52,564 nt of DNA from Deltaproteobacteria bacterium CG11_big_fil_rev_8_21_14_0_20_42_23. Lineage in GTDB: Bacteria; UBA10199; 2-02-FULL-44-16. The DNA lies in the NCBI GenBank assembly GCA_002796345.1, contig PCXC01000038.1:1-52564 (forward strand). Reading direction: 5' to 3'. A model generated the notes under the pieces. The model saw only the letters and a list, made by a program, of their open reading frames with translations, searched no databases and was not told the origin of the DNA. The translations under genes and the position numbers were made by a program. Shown piece by piece: positions 9,451-18,796 of the stretch. The stretch's first letter is position 1; each line of letters starts with the position of its first letter.

Positions 9451-10368
9451 ATGCTAATTGCAATCCTTCTTTTTTCAGTGTGCTTTTTTTTTCTCGATTC
9501 TCCATCAGCTTATGCGTGGGGCCCGGGGATGCATGTAGAAACCGCACTTCGCGCCCTTGAAGTTTTGCCTCTCATTGCGCCGCATCTTGCAGCACTTATT
9601 TCCAGATACCCTGATGATTTTGTGTATGGATCAACAAGCCCCGATATTATTGTGGGAAAAAAATATGCAGGCTATCATTATCATTGTCACAATTGGCGAA
9701 TGGGGAAACTCATTTTGAGTGAAGCAAAAACGAAGCGTCAGCAAGCCGCGGCCTATGGCTATTTGCTGCATCTTGCCATTGATGTGGTGGCTCATAATTA
9801 TTTCGTCCCTTACAAAATGGTGCGTGCATATAAAACAAAATCATTATCTCATCTTTATTGGGAAATGCGTTTTGATTTGGGTGTTGGTGATGTGGCGTGG
9901 AAGCAGATGGGAAGAATTACAGAACATCAAATAGAAGAATTTGATGCTTTGCTTGAACGAGTCTTGAAAAAAACACTTTTTTCTTTTTCAACCAATAAAA
10001 CTATTTTCAACAGCATTCTTATTCTTCACAAAATAAAAGGCATGAAAGAAAGTTTAAGTTTGTATGCCAAAAAATCGAAGTGGGATTTAGAGGAAGGGAG
10101 AAGGCAACACTATCTCGAACTTTCGTGGAAAGCTGCTTTAGATTTTTTACAGCACCCTGAGGAAGCCAAGTGTTTTTCAATGGATCCCGCTGGTCTAGAA
10201 CGTATCGATTATTCTTCGCGCTTGCGTGCACGTTTGAAAAAAATGATAGCGCGTGGCTTAATTCAAGAAGCTGATGCTGAAAAGCTTGTCAAAAAATATG
10301 GCGCCGCACTTTTGCATGGTTTGTATGATCCAGATGCTAAGCTGCCGGATGTGACAGATGTTCTTTAA
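9451..10368 (+). CDS. Secreted zinc-dependent phospholipase C-like protein
   Basis: A 305-residue product with a signal peptide (residues 1-24, ending SPSAYA). Cleavage there would expose an N-terminal Trp (WGPGMHVETALRAL). In the zinc-dependent phospholipase C family the mature N-terminal Trp and nearby His ligate zinc, which fits this layout. Further probable ligands are SPDIIVGKK, YHYHCHNWR and GYLLHLAIDVVAHNYFVPY (His/Asp-rich helices of the fold). No C-terminal C2-like domain of the toxin type is visible, so this is the catalytic domain plus an undescribed C-terminal helical part. Substrate unknown; lipase activity is inferred from the family. No strong ribosome site precedes the ATG. 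Confidence 0.8.
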   Translation: MLIAILLFSVCFFFLDSPSAYAWGPGMHVETALRALEVLPLIAPHLAALISRYPDDFVYGSTSPDIIVGKKYAGYHYHCHNWRMGKLILSEAKTKRQQAAAYGYLLHLAIDVVAHNYFVPYKMVRAYKTKSLSHLYWEMRFDLGVGDVAWKQMGRITEHQIEEFDALLERVLKKTLFSFSTNKTIFNSILILHKIKGMKESLSLYAKKSKWDLEEGRRQHYLELSWKAALDFLQHPEEAKCFSMDPAGLERIDYSSRLRARLKKMIARGLIQEADAEKLVKKYGAALLHGLYDPDAKLPDVTDVL

Positions 10369-10488
10369 TGAGACAAAACCTTTTTTCCCATTGCACCATC
10401 GCCCCAGCGTACCACTGAACTATCTATTGCTTTTTTCACTCCACTCCATTATCAACGCGAAAATTATGCAGATTTCGGAAGCTTTATT

Positions 10489-11766
10489 ATGTTCTCATTT
10501 TACACAGAAGTCCTTAAGCTTGGAGTTACTGACCGTCATGGCAGATGGCTTGGGAAGCCTCATGACTTTATTGTAAACGTCTCCAACGCCTATCCTTATC
10601 TTACTCATATTGTGGTGAAGAAGGGTGCTTTTCCCTCTCGTTATGCCGTTGTTCCTTGGGCAAAAGTTCAATATGGAGCAAAAGGTTTTCACCTTAGAAG
10701 CACGTATGAGGAACTTTCTTTTTCAAAAGAGTATTATTCTCCCGATCACATTACGCTGCGCACCAGTATTGTAGATCAACAAGTCGTTGATACCTTCAAT
10801 CGAAAAGTGGTGCGTGTGAACGATGTGCATTTTTTAGTGCTCAACCATGAATTTCGTCTTGTTCATGTTGATGTTGGAGTGCGTGGAATTGTGCGCCGGC
10901 TAGGTTGGGAATCTTTTATTGATCGCATTGTAAAAGTTTTTTCTCCTTCTTCAAAATATCTTAACGAGCGAGGTTTTATTTCGTGGAAGTTTGTTCAACC
11001 GGTTTCCATTCAAGATGCTAGCGGTCGTATTAAGCTCAATGTGGAACAAGAAGCTCTTCAAGAAATTCCGCCATCTGATATTTCTGAAATGTTGATGGAG
11101 CTTGATGCTTACAATCGTCCTGCGATGTTGAAAATGCTTGATCTTGAGCATCAAGTGGAAATTTTAACAGAGTTGGAACTTAAGTGGCAGAAAGATTTCT
11201 TTGAAGATCTCGATATGAAAACAGCGGTGGATATTTTTGAAAATATGTCAGCTGATGATGCTACCGATTTATTTCGCGCGCTCTCAAAGCGAGGCCAGAA
11301 GCGGCTTTTATCGCACGTCTCAAAAGAAAGAGCAGAAGAGGTAGAAGAGTTGCTGGAACACGAAGATGATTCTGCTGGTGGTATTATGACAACAGAATTT
11401 ATCACGCTTGGCATTCATATGACGGTTGGTGAAGCCATTGAACATATTCGCGCAAGAGAAGAAGAGGTTGAAACCATTCACTGTAGTTACATTGTGGATG
11501 AAGAGCAAAAAATTTTGGGAAGTATTTTGGTTCGCGATCTCCTCTTTGAGCCAAATGAAAAAAAAGTAGAAGACTTGATGGAAACTATTGTGCCGTCAAT
11601 TCATATCGACGACTCCATTAAAGAAGTGGCGTTCACGTTTGATAAGTACAATTTTTTTGTAGCTCCTGTAGTTGATGATGAAAATATTTTGCAGGGAATT
11701 ATCACCAGTGACGACGTGTTGACGCACGTAATTGAAGAAGCATACGGCGAAAAGTCTGGGATATAA
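10489..11766 (+). CDS. Soluble MgtE-N/CBS magnesium-sensor-like protein with PRC-barrel N-terminus
   Basis: The product (425 residues) has two PRC-barrel-like repeats (about 8-75 and 88-150). An MgtE_N helical domain follows (about 192-295, superhelical motifs such as LMELDAYNRPAMLKML and IFENMSADDATDLF). A CBS pair (about 298-420) opens with GGIMTTEFITL, the wording seen in MgtE. In MgtE channels these cytosolic domains sense Mg2+ and gate a membrane pore; here no membrane helices follow. The stop is eight bases before an NRAMP-family transporter, so the protein probably regulates that transporter (inference). The ATG at 10489 has GGAAG seven bases upstream. It carries many acidic residues, as expected for Mg2+ binding. 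Confidence 0.85.
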   Translation: MFSFYTEVLKLGVTDRHGRWLGKPHDFIVNVSNAYPYLTHIVVKKGAFPSRYAVVPWAKVQYGAKGFHLRSTYEELSFSKEYYSPDHITLRTSIVDQQVVDTFNRKVVRVNDVHFLVLNHEFRLVHVDVGVRGIVRRLGWESFIDRIVKVFSPSSKYLNERGFISWKFVQPVSIQDASGRIKLNVEQEALQEIPPSDISEMLMELDAYNRPAMLKMLDLEHQVEILTELELKWQKDFFEDLDMKTAVDIFENMSADDATDLFRALSKRGQKRLLSHVSKERAEEVEELLEHEDDSAGGIMTTEFITLGIHMTVGEAIEHIRAREEEVETIHCSYIVDEEQKILGSILVRDLLFEPNEKKVEDLMETIVPSIHIDDSIKEVAFTFDKYNFFVAPVVDDENILQGIITSDDVLTHVIEEAYGEKSGI

Positions 11767-11774
11767 GTGAAAAT

Positions 11775-13040
11775 ATGGAACTTCGTGAACGTATAAAAAA
11801 AGTAAAACCACCTGCCGTAAAAGGGCTTTGGAAGAATCTCGCCATTTTCTTCGCAGTTCTTGGACCGGGAATTATCACTTCAAATGTAGATAATGATGCT
11901 GGCGGCATTGCAACCTACTCTATTGCTGGTGCGCATTATGGCTATGGTTTTGTGTGGGCAGTTTTACCAGTTATACTTTCCCTTATTGTGATTCAAGAGA
12001 TGAGTGCAAGAATGGGAGCTGTGACGGGAAAAGGGCTTGCAGACCTTATTCGCGAGCACTTTGGTTTGAAAATTACCTTTTATGTGATGCTGGCGCTGTT
12101 GGTTACAAACCTTGCAAACACCATGGCCGAATTTGCGGGAGTAGCAGCTTCACTCGATATTTTTGGAGTTTCGAAGTACATCTCTGTTCCTTCTTCAGCT
12201 TTTTTTATCTGGTGGCTGGTGGTGAAGGGAAGCTATCGTTCAGTGGAAAAAGTATTTTTAGGAGCCTGCCTTTTTTATATCACCTATGCTATTTCGGGTG
12301 TGATGGCCAATCCCGACTGGGGTGAAGTGGCGCATGCGGCTGTGCATCCACAAATTGAAATGAACTGGCCGTACTTGTATATGCTGATTGGTGTTATTGG
12401 TACCACCATTGCGCCGTGGCAGCAGTTTTATTTGCAGGCTTCCATTGTGGAAAAGGGAATTGATGTTGAGAACTATCGCCAATCCAGGTGGGATGTGTGG
12501 ATTGGCTGCATTATGGCCGGAGTGGTTGTCTTCTTTATTATTATCTCTTGTGCAGCAACGCTTTATCCTGCAGGGATCCAAATTGAAAATGGTGCCGAAG
12601 CAGCGCTTGCCCTCAAGCCGCTTGCAGGAAAGTACGCCTCGTGGCTTTTTTCTTTTGGTCTTTTCAATGCCTCTCTTTTTGCGGCTTCAGTTTTGCCTTT
12701 GGCAACAGCCTATTATGTGTGTGAAGGCCTTGGCTTTGAAGCTGGCGTCAACAAAAGTTTTAGCGAGGCTCCACAATTTTATGGTTTATACACAGCAATT
12801 ATTATCGTGAGCGCTGCAGTAGTGCTGGTGCCAAAGTTTCCGCTTGTCTTTATTATGGTTTTTTCGCAGGTTTTGAATGGTATTCTTCTTCCGTTCGTCC
12901 TCATCTTTATGTTGATTCTCATCAACAAGAAAAAGCTGATGGGTGAGTTTGCCAACGGTATCCTTGGCAACATAATTTCTTGGACAACCGCTCTGGGATT
13001 GATTTTGCTGACCCTCTTGATGTTCTTCTTCTTCTTTTAA
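11775..13040 (+). CDS. NRAMP-family divalent-metal transporter, NRMT (magnesium) type
   Basis: A 421-residue membrane protein with about eleven helices. The first helix reads GPGIITSNVDNDAGGIATY. The usual DPGN metal motif is DAGG (41-44), so the Asp remains but the Asn ligand is Gly. In helix 6 the usual Met-Pro-His is Ala-Pro-Trp (213-215, in GTTIAPWQQFYLQ), so the Met ligand that selects transition metals is lost. This combination is the pattern described for prokaryotic NRAMP-related magnesium transporters. With an MgtE/CBS sensor gene directly upstream, Mg2+ uptake is the best inference; Mn2+ transport is less likely. A HIS- or metal-binding tail is absent, and the C-terminus is a Phe-rich helix. 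Confidence 0.88.
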   Translation: MELRERIKKVKPPAVKGLWKNLAIFFAVLGPGIITSNVDNDAGGIATYSIAGAHYGYGFVWAVLPVILSLIVIQEMSARMGAVTGKGLADLIREHFGLKITFYVMLALLVTNLANTMAEFAGVAASLDIFGVSKYISVPSSAFFIWWLVVKGSYRSVEKVFLGACLFYITYAISGVMANPDWGEVAHAAVHPQIEMNWPYLYMLIGVIGTTIAPWQQFYLQASIVEKGIDVENYRQSRWDVWIGCIMAGVVVFFIIISCAATLYPAGIQIENGAEAALALKPLAGKYASWLFSFGLFNASLFAASVLPLATAYYVCEGLGFEAGVNKSFSEAPQFYGLYTAIIIVSAAVVLVPKFPLVFIMVFSQVLNGILLPFVLIFMLILINKKKLMGEFANGILGNIISWTTALGLILLTLLMFFFFF

Positions 13041-13137
13041 AAGACAATTCGAAAGCCAACAAAAGGCTTGAAATGACTTTGCAAAATAAGCAGAGCAGTG
13101 ATAGCTAAGCCACCTCTTGCACAAGGATAATTGCTTT

Positions 13138-14589
13138 ATGAAATCGCGTACGATTTTTCTTTTTTTCATCCTCCTTTTTTCATCTTCTTTTTTACAAGCC
13201 GATGAAAATGTTCTGACGCTTTCAGAAAATATAGTTACAGAGCGAGTGCTTGAAAAAAATCTTCAGGTAAAACAAATCCAACTCAATCCCTCCATTGCTG
13301 AAGAGCAAATTACACTTTCGAAGGCAAAGTTCGATGTAACTTTAGATGTGAATGCTGCTCATTCAAGAGATGAACTTGAGCGCTCGAGTGCTTTTTTTGG
13401 AAATCGTATCGACTCAACTCTTTTCAATCTTGATCTTAAAAAAGAATTTGCAACTGGAACCACCACTTCTCTTGGCTATTCGCATACGCGCAGCAAAACA
13501 TTTGGATCCACCATTATTTCTTCGACGCCTCTTTACGAAGGTGTTTTAGAGCTTCAGCTGTCGCAGTCACTTTGGAATAATGCGTGGGGAGCAAACTCAA
13601 GAAGAGTACTTGAAAGCTCGAAGCTCTCTTCTGCGTCAGTTGATTTTGCAAGCAAGCGATCAGTTCAAGAAGTTTTGCTTGGGGTTTTAGATGCGTATTG
13701 GAATTGGAATGTAAGTCAGCAGCAATGCAAAGCCAAAAAAGAATCTCTGGATCAGGCGAAACATTTTTTAAGCATTGTTCGCAAGAAAGAACATTTAGGT
13801 GCGGTTGAAGAAACTGATGTGCTTGCGATACAAGCAAATGTGCTTTTAAGAACATCTGCACTTTTAGAATCTGAAAATATACGCGATGCTTTTGAAGCAG
13901 AATTAAGAACAGCGTTAGATATAGATGATGATGTTACGCTTTTGTTCAGTGCAGAAAAAAGTGAAAAGAAAAAAATCTCCTACACGCAAGATCTTTTAGA
14001 ATCAGCTTTAGCGGAGAGACCCGATTTTCAAGCTCAAAAAAAGAATGTGGAACGTTTGGGAGTAGATTTTGCTGTTGCCAAAAATAGGAGATATCCAAAC
14101 CTTGAACTTGTGGGCACGCTTGCCGAAAATGATATTGATGCAAGCGTTTCAGAAAGTTTTCAAACTGATCATCCCAAGTGGTCGCTTGGTGTGAACTTCT
14201 CTTTTCCGCTGCAAAATAGAAAAGCGCGTGCACTTTACACACAATCGAAACTCCAAAAGATGCAGGCTGTGTTTGAATTAAGACGTCTCAAACTTTCTAT
14301 TGATCATGAACTTCAACAACTTTCAGATGCATTGCATCGTAAAGCCCAGCAGGTGGAAAAATTGGAAGAAGCAAAACATCTCCATGCTCGAAAGCTTTGG
14401 CAAGAAACCGAAAAATATCAAATGGGAAGATCTAGTTCCGAACGCATTATCAACTTTCAAGATGATCTTATAGAAGCTGAAGATAGAGTTTTAAATATGT
14501 GGAAAGAATACAAAAATACCGAAATGAAATTTGAGCTTGCAAAAGGCACGCTTGGTTCTGCGGCCTTTCAAAAAAGCGTCCAGGAATAA
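13138..14589 (+). CDS. TolC-family outer-membrane efflux protein
   Basis: TolC proteins form trimeric outer-membrane channels with a long periplasmic helical barrel that dock to inner-membrane pumps. The 483-residue product begins MKSRTIFLFFILLFSSSFLQA, a signal peptide. It then shows two similar halves rich in heptad-type helices (for example SLDQAKHFLSIVRKKEHLGAVEETD and LEEAKHLHARKLWQETEKYQMG, each read as a helix pair), typical of the family. I chose the ATG at 13138 with AAGGAT upstream; an in-frame TTG at 13117 lies before the signal peptide. The stop is six bases before the RND pump gene, so the two form an operon. No adaptor gene accompanies them. Confidence 0.9.
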   Translation: MKSRTIFLFFILLFSSSFLQADENVLTLSENIVTERVLEKNLQVKQIQLNPSIAEEQITLSKAKFDVTLDVNAAHSRDELERSSAFFGNRIDSTLFNLDLKKEFATGTTTSLGYSHTRSKTFGSTIISSTPLYEGVLELQLSQSLWNNAWGANSRRVLESSKLSSASVDFASKRSVQEVLLGVLDAYWNWNVSQQQCKAKKESLDQAKHFLSIVRKKEHLGAVEETDVLAIQANVLLRTSALLESENIRDAFEAELRTALDIDDDVTLLFSAEKSEKKKISYTQDLLESALAERPDFQAQKKNVERLGVDFAVAKNRRYPNLELVGTLAENDIDASVSESFQTDHPKWSLGVNFSFPLQNRKARALYTQSKLQKMQAVFELRRLKLSIDHELQQLSDALHRKAQQVEKLEEAKHLHARKLWQETEKYQMGRSSSERIINFQDDLIEAEDRVLNMWKEYKNTEMKFELAKGTLGSAAFQKSVQE

Positions 14590-14595
14590 TTTTTT

Positions 14596-17500
14596 ATGAA
14601 ACGACTTCTTTCATTTTTTCTTTCTCGTCCACTTTTAGTAAATTTGGGAACGATTATTGTTTTGATAGCAGGATTTATGTCGCTCTCTCGCTTAAACCGA
14701 GATGTCTTTCCAAATATTAGTTTAGATAAAGTTTATGTAAGTGCCGTCTATCCTGGATCAGCGCCGGAAGAAGTTGAAAAGCTTATTACCATCCCCATAG
14801 AAAAAGAGTTAAAAGAAGTTGATGATATTCTTCAAATGACTTCGGTTTCGGTTGAAGGAAGAACTGCGATTGTTTTAGAAATTGATCCAGATACAAATGA
14901 TATATCAAGAGTGGTAAATGATATTCAACGCGCGGTAGATAAAGTTCCAGATTTTCCTCAAGACCTCAAAGACAAGCCTCTTGTGACCGAGCTGAAAACA
15001 AAAGACACGCCCATTATTGAAGTTTCTCTTTCGGGAGAAATGAGTGAGCTCGATTTACAAGTGCATGCAAAGGCGCTTGAAGATCGCTTTTTAGACCTTC
15101 CTCTCGTTTCAAAGGTAGTGAGAAAGGGATGGAGAGACCGAGAATATTGGGTTGAGGTAGATCCACAGAAAGCGGCCGATTATTATATTTCATTGGGCGA
15201 AATTATTTCTTCTCTTGCAGATCACAATGTGAATGTTGCGGGTGGAAGTGTTATCGATAATCACGTTGAAGCGCTTGTGCGCACCAATGGCGAGTTTGCG
15301 GGCGTGATGGATATTAACAATATGATTCTCCGCTCCAGCATTGGTGGAGGAACGTTAAAGGTTGAAGATCTTGCCAAGGTGACAGATACCTTTGAACGAG
15401 AAGAAACTATTTCACGCACCGATGGTACTCGTGCAATTAACTTGGTTGTGATCAAAAGAGAAAAAGCAGATGCCATTGACTTGGTAAAAGAAATTCGCAG
15501 CACTGTTGCTGACTATGAATCAACACTTCAAGATTCCCAACTTAGCATTAGTCTTATTAACGATTTTTCATATTACGTAAAACGCCGGCTGAATGTGATG
15601 GTGAGCAATGGCTGGGTTGGTATGCTTTTGGTCATTGTGTGTTTGTTTGCTTTTTTATCTTCTCGTATTGCTTTTGTAACTACTATTGGAATTCCCATCG
15701 CATTTCTCACTACTTTTATTTTTATGTATTTCAATGGCATCACCATTAATCTCATTACCATGTTTGGGCTTATCATGGTGTTGGGAATGCTGGTTGATGA
15801 TGCTATTATTATTGCCGAAAATGTTCATCGACACATGGAAGAGGGGAAGTCCGCTAAAGATGCGGCTTTGGTGGGAACGCTTGAAGTGTGGAAGCCTGTT
15901 TTAAGTTCTATTCTCACGACCTGTGCCGCGTTTACTCCACTTATGTTTATGGGTGGAATCATGGGGAAATTTTCTCGATACATTCCTCTCGTGGTCATTT
16001 TGGCTTTAGCAGCATCTCTTTTTGAAGCCTTCATTGTTCTTCCTTCTCACTTAGCAGAGATGGAACGTATTCCCAAAAAAACGCATCCTCGTCTTACGCA
16101 TATTCGTAATTGGCTTGAGCAAAAAATTCAGACCATTACCGAAACATACCTTAAGCTTTTACATTGGGTTCTTCGAAAACGTTATCTTTTTTTAGGAATC
16201 ATTTCTCTTGTTATGGTCATTACACTCTATCAAGCCTACCAACTTCGCTACATTGCTTTTCCTCAGCGTGGAGTAGAGGCTTTCTTTGTTCGTGCTGAGA
16301 CGGCACCGGGGACTTCACTTGAGCGAACAGCAGAATTAATGACGCCGGTTGAAAAAATGATAGCACGATTACCAAAATCTGAAGTGGATAATTTTGTTTT
16401 ACTTGTTGGCGTACATCAAGAAGATCCTAACGATCCAGAAGCTAAACGCGCCAGCAATTTGGCTCAGATTACTGTTTTTCTTAAGCCCATTGCAGATAGA
16501 AATTTAGATGCTGACCAGTTGATACAACTGCTCGAGCAAGACAAAAAAGAAGTGGCTGGCCTTGAAAAACTTTTATTCGAAAAAGTTCGAGTGGGCCCAC
16601 CGGTGGGAAAACCAGTTGAGATACGTATTGAAGGGGAAGAGATGGAAACCCTTCAAGTTATTTCAGCTGAAGTACAAGAGTTTTTGAAAGGCCTAAAAGG
16701 TCTTAGTGCTCTCACCGATAGTTATGATGAGGGAAAAGAAGAAATCACCTTTAGACTTGATGAACAAAAATTAGCACAGGCAGGAATTAGCTTAAGAGAT
16801 TTTGGTCAAGCTGTGAAAGCTTCTCTAGACGGCATTGTAGCAACCACCATTAAAAAGTCAGAAGAAGAAATTGATGTGCGCGTACGCTTTCCCTACGAGC
16901 GACGCTACGATTTGAATGTTTTGGAGGAAGTCACTATTCCAAATGCAGAAGGAAAATTAATTCCACTCACCAGTGTTTCACGATTCGAAAAAAAACCTGG
17001 AGTACTGAGCCTTGGACATTTCGACAGAAAAAGAGTGATTGTTGTTTCCGCCAACGTTGATGAAGAAAATGCAACTTCACTTTCAGTTATAAGCGAAGTG
17101 AAAAAAGCATTCCGAGATTTAGATCAACGGCATAAGGGCTACCACATTGCATTTGGCGGTGAGTATGAAAAAAATCTTCAAAGCTTCAAAGATTTTGGCT
17201 TTGCGCTTATTATAGCCTGCATGGTTATCTTTTTCATTTTGTGTGTTCAGTTTAAGTCGATGTTGCAGCCTTTGGTGATTATGTTTGCTATTCCTTTTGG
17301 AGTGGTTGGTGCCACGTGGGCTTTTGTTGTACACGGTGAACCAAAAAGCTTTTTTGCCATGTTGGGAGTTATTGGCTTGTCGGGTGTTGTGGTGAATGAT
17401 TCCATTGTCTTTGTCGATTTTATTAATCGTATGCGTGAAGAGGGAAAAGATATTCTTACAGCAGCTTATGAAGCGGGAAGGTATCGCTTGCGCGCAGTTA

Positions 17501-17700
17501 TTTTAACTACAGTCACAACTGTTCTTGGTCTGCTTCCGGTAGCCTATGGTTTTATGGGAAATGATCCTTTTTTAAAACCTATGGCACTAGCGTTTGGTTG
17601 GGGCTTGCTTGTAGCTACCGTTTCAACTTTACTTGTGACGCCAACCTTGTATGTGGTGATCGAAGAAATAAAATCCAAGCTTCACAAACGGTTTTTTTAA
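14596..17700 (+). CDS. RND-family inner-membrane efflux transporter (HAE1/AcrB-like)
   Basis: This 1034-residue proton-driven pump has the AcrB plan: helix 1 (about 10-30), a large periplasmic domain, six helices, a second periplasmic domain and the last helices. The proton-relay residues are visible as VDDAIIIAEN (Asp401-Asp402) in helix 4. FMGGIMGKFSRYIPLV and the C-terminal GVVVNDSIVFVDFINRM are also typical. Length is close to AcrB (about 1050). Substrate cannot be read from sequence. It follows tolC by six bases. A periplasmic adaptor (membrane-fusion protein), usually encoded beside these pumps, is not in the window, so it must be supplied elsewhere or be dispensable. Confidence 0.93.
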   Translation: MKRLLSFFLSRPLLVNLGTIIVLIAGFMSLSRLNRDVFPNISLDKVYVSAVYPGSAPEEVEKLITIPIEKELKEVDDILQMTSVSVEGRTAIVLEIDPDTNDISRVVNDIQRAVDKVPDFPQDLKDKPLVTELKTKDTPIIEVSLSGEMSELDLQVHAKALEDRFLDLPLVSKVVRKGWRDREYWVEVDPQKAADYYISLGEIISSLADHNVNVAGGSVIDNHVEALVRTNGEFAGVMDINNMILRSSIGGGTLKVEDLAKVTDTFEREETISRTDGTRAINLVVIKREKADAIDLVKEIRSTVADYESTLQDSQLSISLINDFSYYVKRRLNVMVSNGWVGMLLVIVCLFAFLSSRIAFVTTIGIPIAFLTTFIFMYFNGITINLITMFGLIMVLGMLVDDAIIIAENVHRHMEEGKSAKDAALVGTLEVWKPVLSSILTTCAAFTPLMFMGGIMGKFSRYIPLVVILALAASLFEAFIVLPSHLAEMERIPKKTHPRLTHIRNWLEQKIQTITETYLKLLHWVLRKRYLFLGIISLVMVITLYQAYQLRYIAFPQRGVEAFFVRAETAPGTSLERTAELMTPVEKMIARLPKSEVDNFVLLVGVHQEDPNDPEAKRASNLAQITVFLKPIADRNLDADQLIQLLEQDKKEVAGLEKLLFEKVRVGPPVGKPVEIRIEGEEMETLQVISAEVQEFLKGLKGLSALTDSYDEGKEEITFRLDEQKLAQAGISLRDFGQAVKASLDGIVATTIKKSEEEIDVRVRFPYERRYDLNVLEEVTIPNAEGKLIPLTSVSRFEKKPGVLSLGHFDRKRVIVVSANVDEENATSLSVISEVKKAFRDLDQRHKGYHIAFGGEYEKNLQSFKDFGFALIIACMVIFFILCVQFKSMLQPLVIMFAIPFGVVGATWAFVVHGEPKSFFAMLGVIGLSGVVVNDSIVFVDFINRMREEGKDILTAAYEAGRYRLRAVILTTVTTVLGLLPVAYGFMGNDPFLKPMALAFGWGLLVATVSTLLVTPTLYVVIEEIKSKLHKRFF

Positions 17701-17717
17701 ACAAAAATTGAGGAAAC

Positions 17718-18632
17718 ATGAAAAAGCATTTAAAAAATTTTATTGGAATGAGTTGCGGAGCCTTAATTTTTGGCGTTGCCTATTCATGGTTTTTGCTTCC
17801 CTTCAAAATTGCACCAGGCGGAGTTGGAGGCTTGGCGCAAATTTTTTATCATCTTTTTGGTCTTCCTGCTGGTGCGGTGATGGTGGGGTTGAATATTCCA
17901 CTTTTCATCATGGCGCATTTGCTGATTGGGCGCATGTTTAGTGTAGGTTCCATTTTTGGTTTGATTATGGGAGCTCTCTTCATCGATCTTTTTTCCATTC
18001 AAAATGTCTATCGCATGGGTTTGTTTACGGATGTGCTTGAAAAATACAATGTGGGAAAAGAAATCTCTCAGTGGGCTATGACGAATGATCCCCTTTTGGC
18101 AGCAATTGCAGGTTCAATTTTGCTGGGCATTGGAGTGGGAATAATTTTTCGTTTTCGGGGCACCACGGGAGGCAGTGATATTCCCGTGATGATTATGAAA
18201 AAATATTTCAACACTTCCATTACCATGGGCTATCTCATGGTGGATGCTTTTGTTATTTTGTTGGTGGGTATTGTGTTTAGCGATCCCAATATTGTTATTT
18301 GGGGATTTTTCTCGCTCTTTATTTCGTCACATATGTGCGATTTAGCCGCGGAAGGAAGCCCCAATGTGAAGGGTGCTTTCATTGTTTCAGGTAAGCATGA
18401 ACAGATTAAATTAAAAATTTTCGAACAACTCGATCGAGGTATTACCGTTTTACATGGTGAAGGTGGTTACAAAGGAGAACCGAAAAAAATTCTCTACGTT
18501 GCCATCAATAGACGTCAAATTTCACATTTGCGCGACATCGTAAAAGAAATCGACCCAGCTGCATTCGTGATTTTGCACGATGTAAACGATGTCATGGGCT
18601 ACGGCTTCAAGTCTCGAGCTCTTGAGTTTTAA
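17718..18632 (+). CDS. YitT-family membrane protein (DUF161 + DUF2179)
   Basis: A 304-residue integral membrane protein of the YitT family. Glycine-rich helices in the first two thirds (PFKIAPGGVGGLAQIFYHLF, GIIFRFRGTTGGSDIPVMIM) match DUF161. The C-terminal cytosolic part (about 220-300; GITVLHGEGGYKG, then VINRRQ-like AINRRQISHLRDIVKEID) matches DUF2179, a small ligand-binding-like domain. The biochemical role of the family is not established. The ATG follows GAGGAAAC and lies 18 bases after the RND gene, so cotranscription is likely. The shortened MITE B begins five bases after its stop. Confidence 0.9.
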   Translation: MKKHLKNFIGMSCGALIFGVAYSWFLLPFKIAPGGVGGLAQIFYHLFGLPAGAVMVGLNIPLFIMAHLLIGRMFSVGSIFGLIMGALFIDLFSIQNVYRMGLFTDVLEKYNVGKEISQWAMTNDPLLAAIAGSILLGIGVGIIFRFRGTTGGSDIPVMIMKKYFNTSITMGYLMVDAFVILLVGIVFSDPNIVIWGFFSLFISSHMCDLAAEGSPNVKGAFIVSGKHEQIKLKIFEQLDRGITVLHGEGGYKGEPKKILYVAINRRQISHLRDIVKEIDPAAFVILHDVNDVMGYGFKSRALEF

Positions 18633-18636
18633 AATA

Positions 18637-18707
18637 GACCTCTTGCATAACCTACTGCGCAACCCAATGACTTCGTTTGGCTGCTCGTTACGGTTATGCA
18701 AGAGGTC
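18637..18707. repeat. MITE-like element B (71 bp, perfect 16-bp terminal inverted repeats)
   Basis: Ends GACCTCTTGCATAACC (18637-18652) and GGTTATGCAAGAGGTC (18692-18707) are perfect inverted repeats. Read on the minus strand, the inside matches both ends of element A (6815-6959): CGAGC.GCC at one side and ACGAAG.CATTGGGT.GCGCAG at the other. B is therefore a copy of A in reverse orientation lacking about 74 internal bases. It follows the yitT stop and could also serve as a transcription-end hairpin. Confidence 0.88.
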
Positions 18708-18796
18708 CAATGTAGAGCTTATCCTAAAACAACCGAGAAGGAGTCTTGAACTTAACCGTTATCCATGGTTTAATGGCATTCCAAAGCGGAGGAGTT

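Noticed and set aside
13110-13127. CCACCTCTTGCACAAGG, resembling a MITE end, before tolC
   Set aside because: Only about ten bases match and no second end is present; likely chance or an unrecognisable relic.
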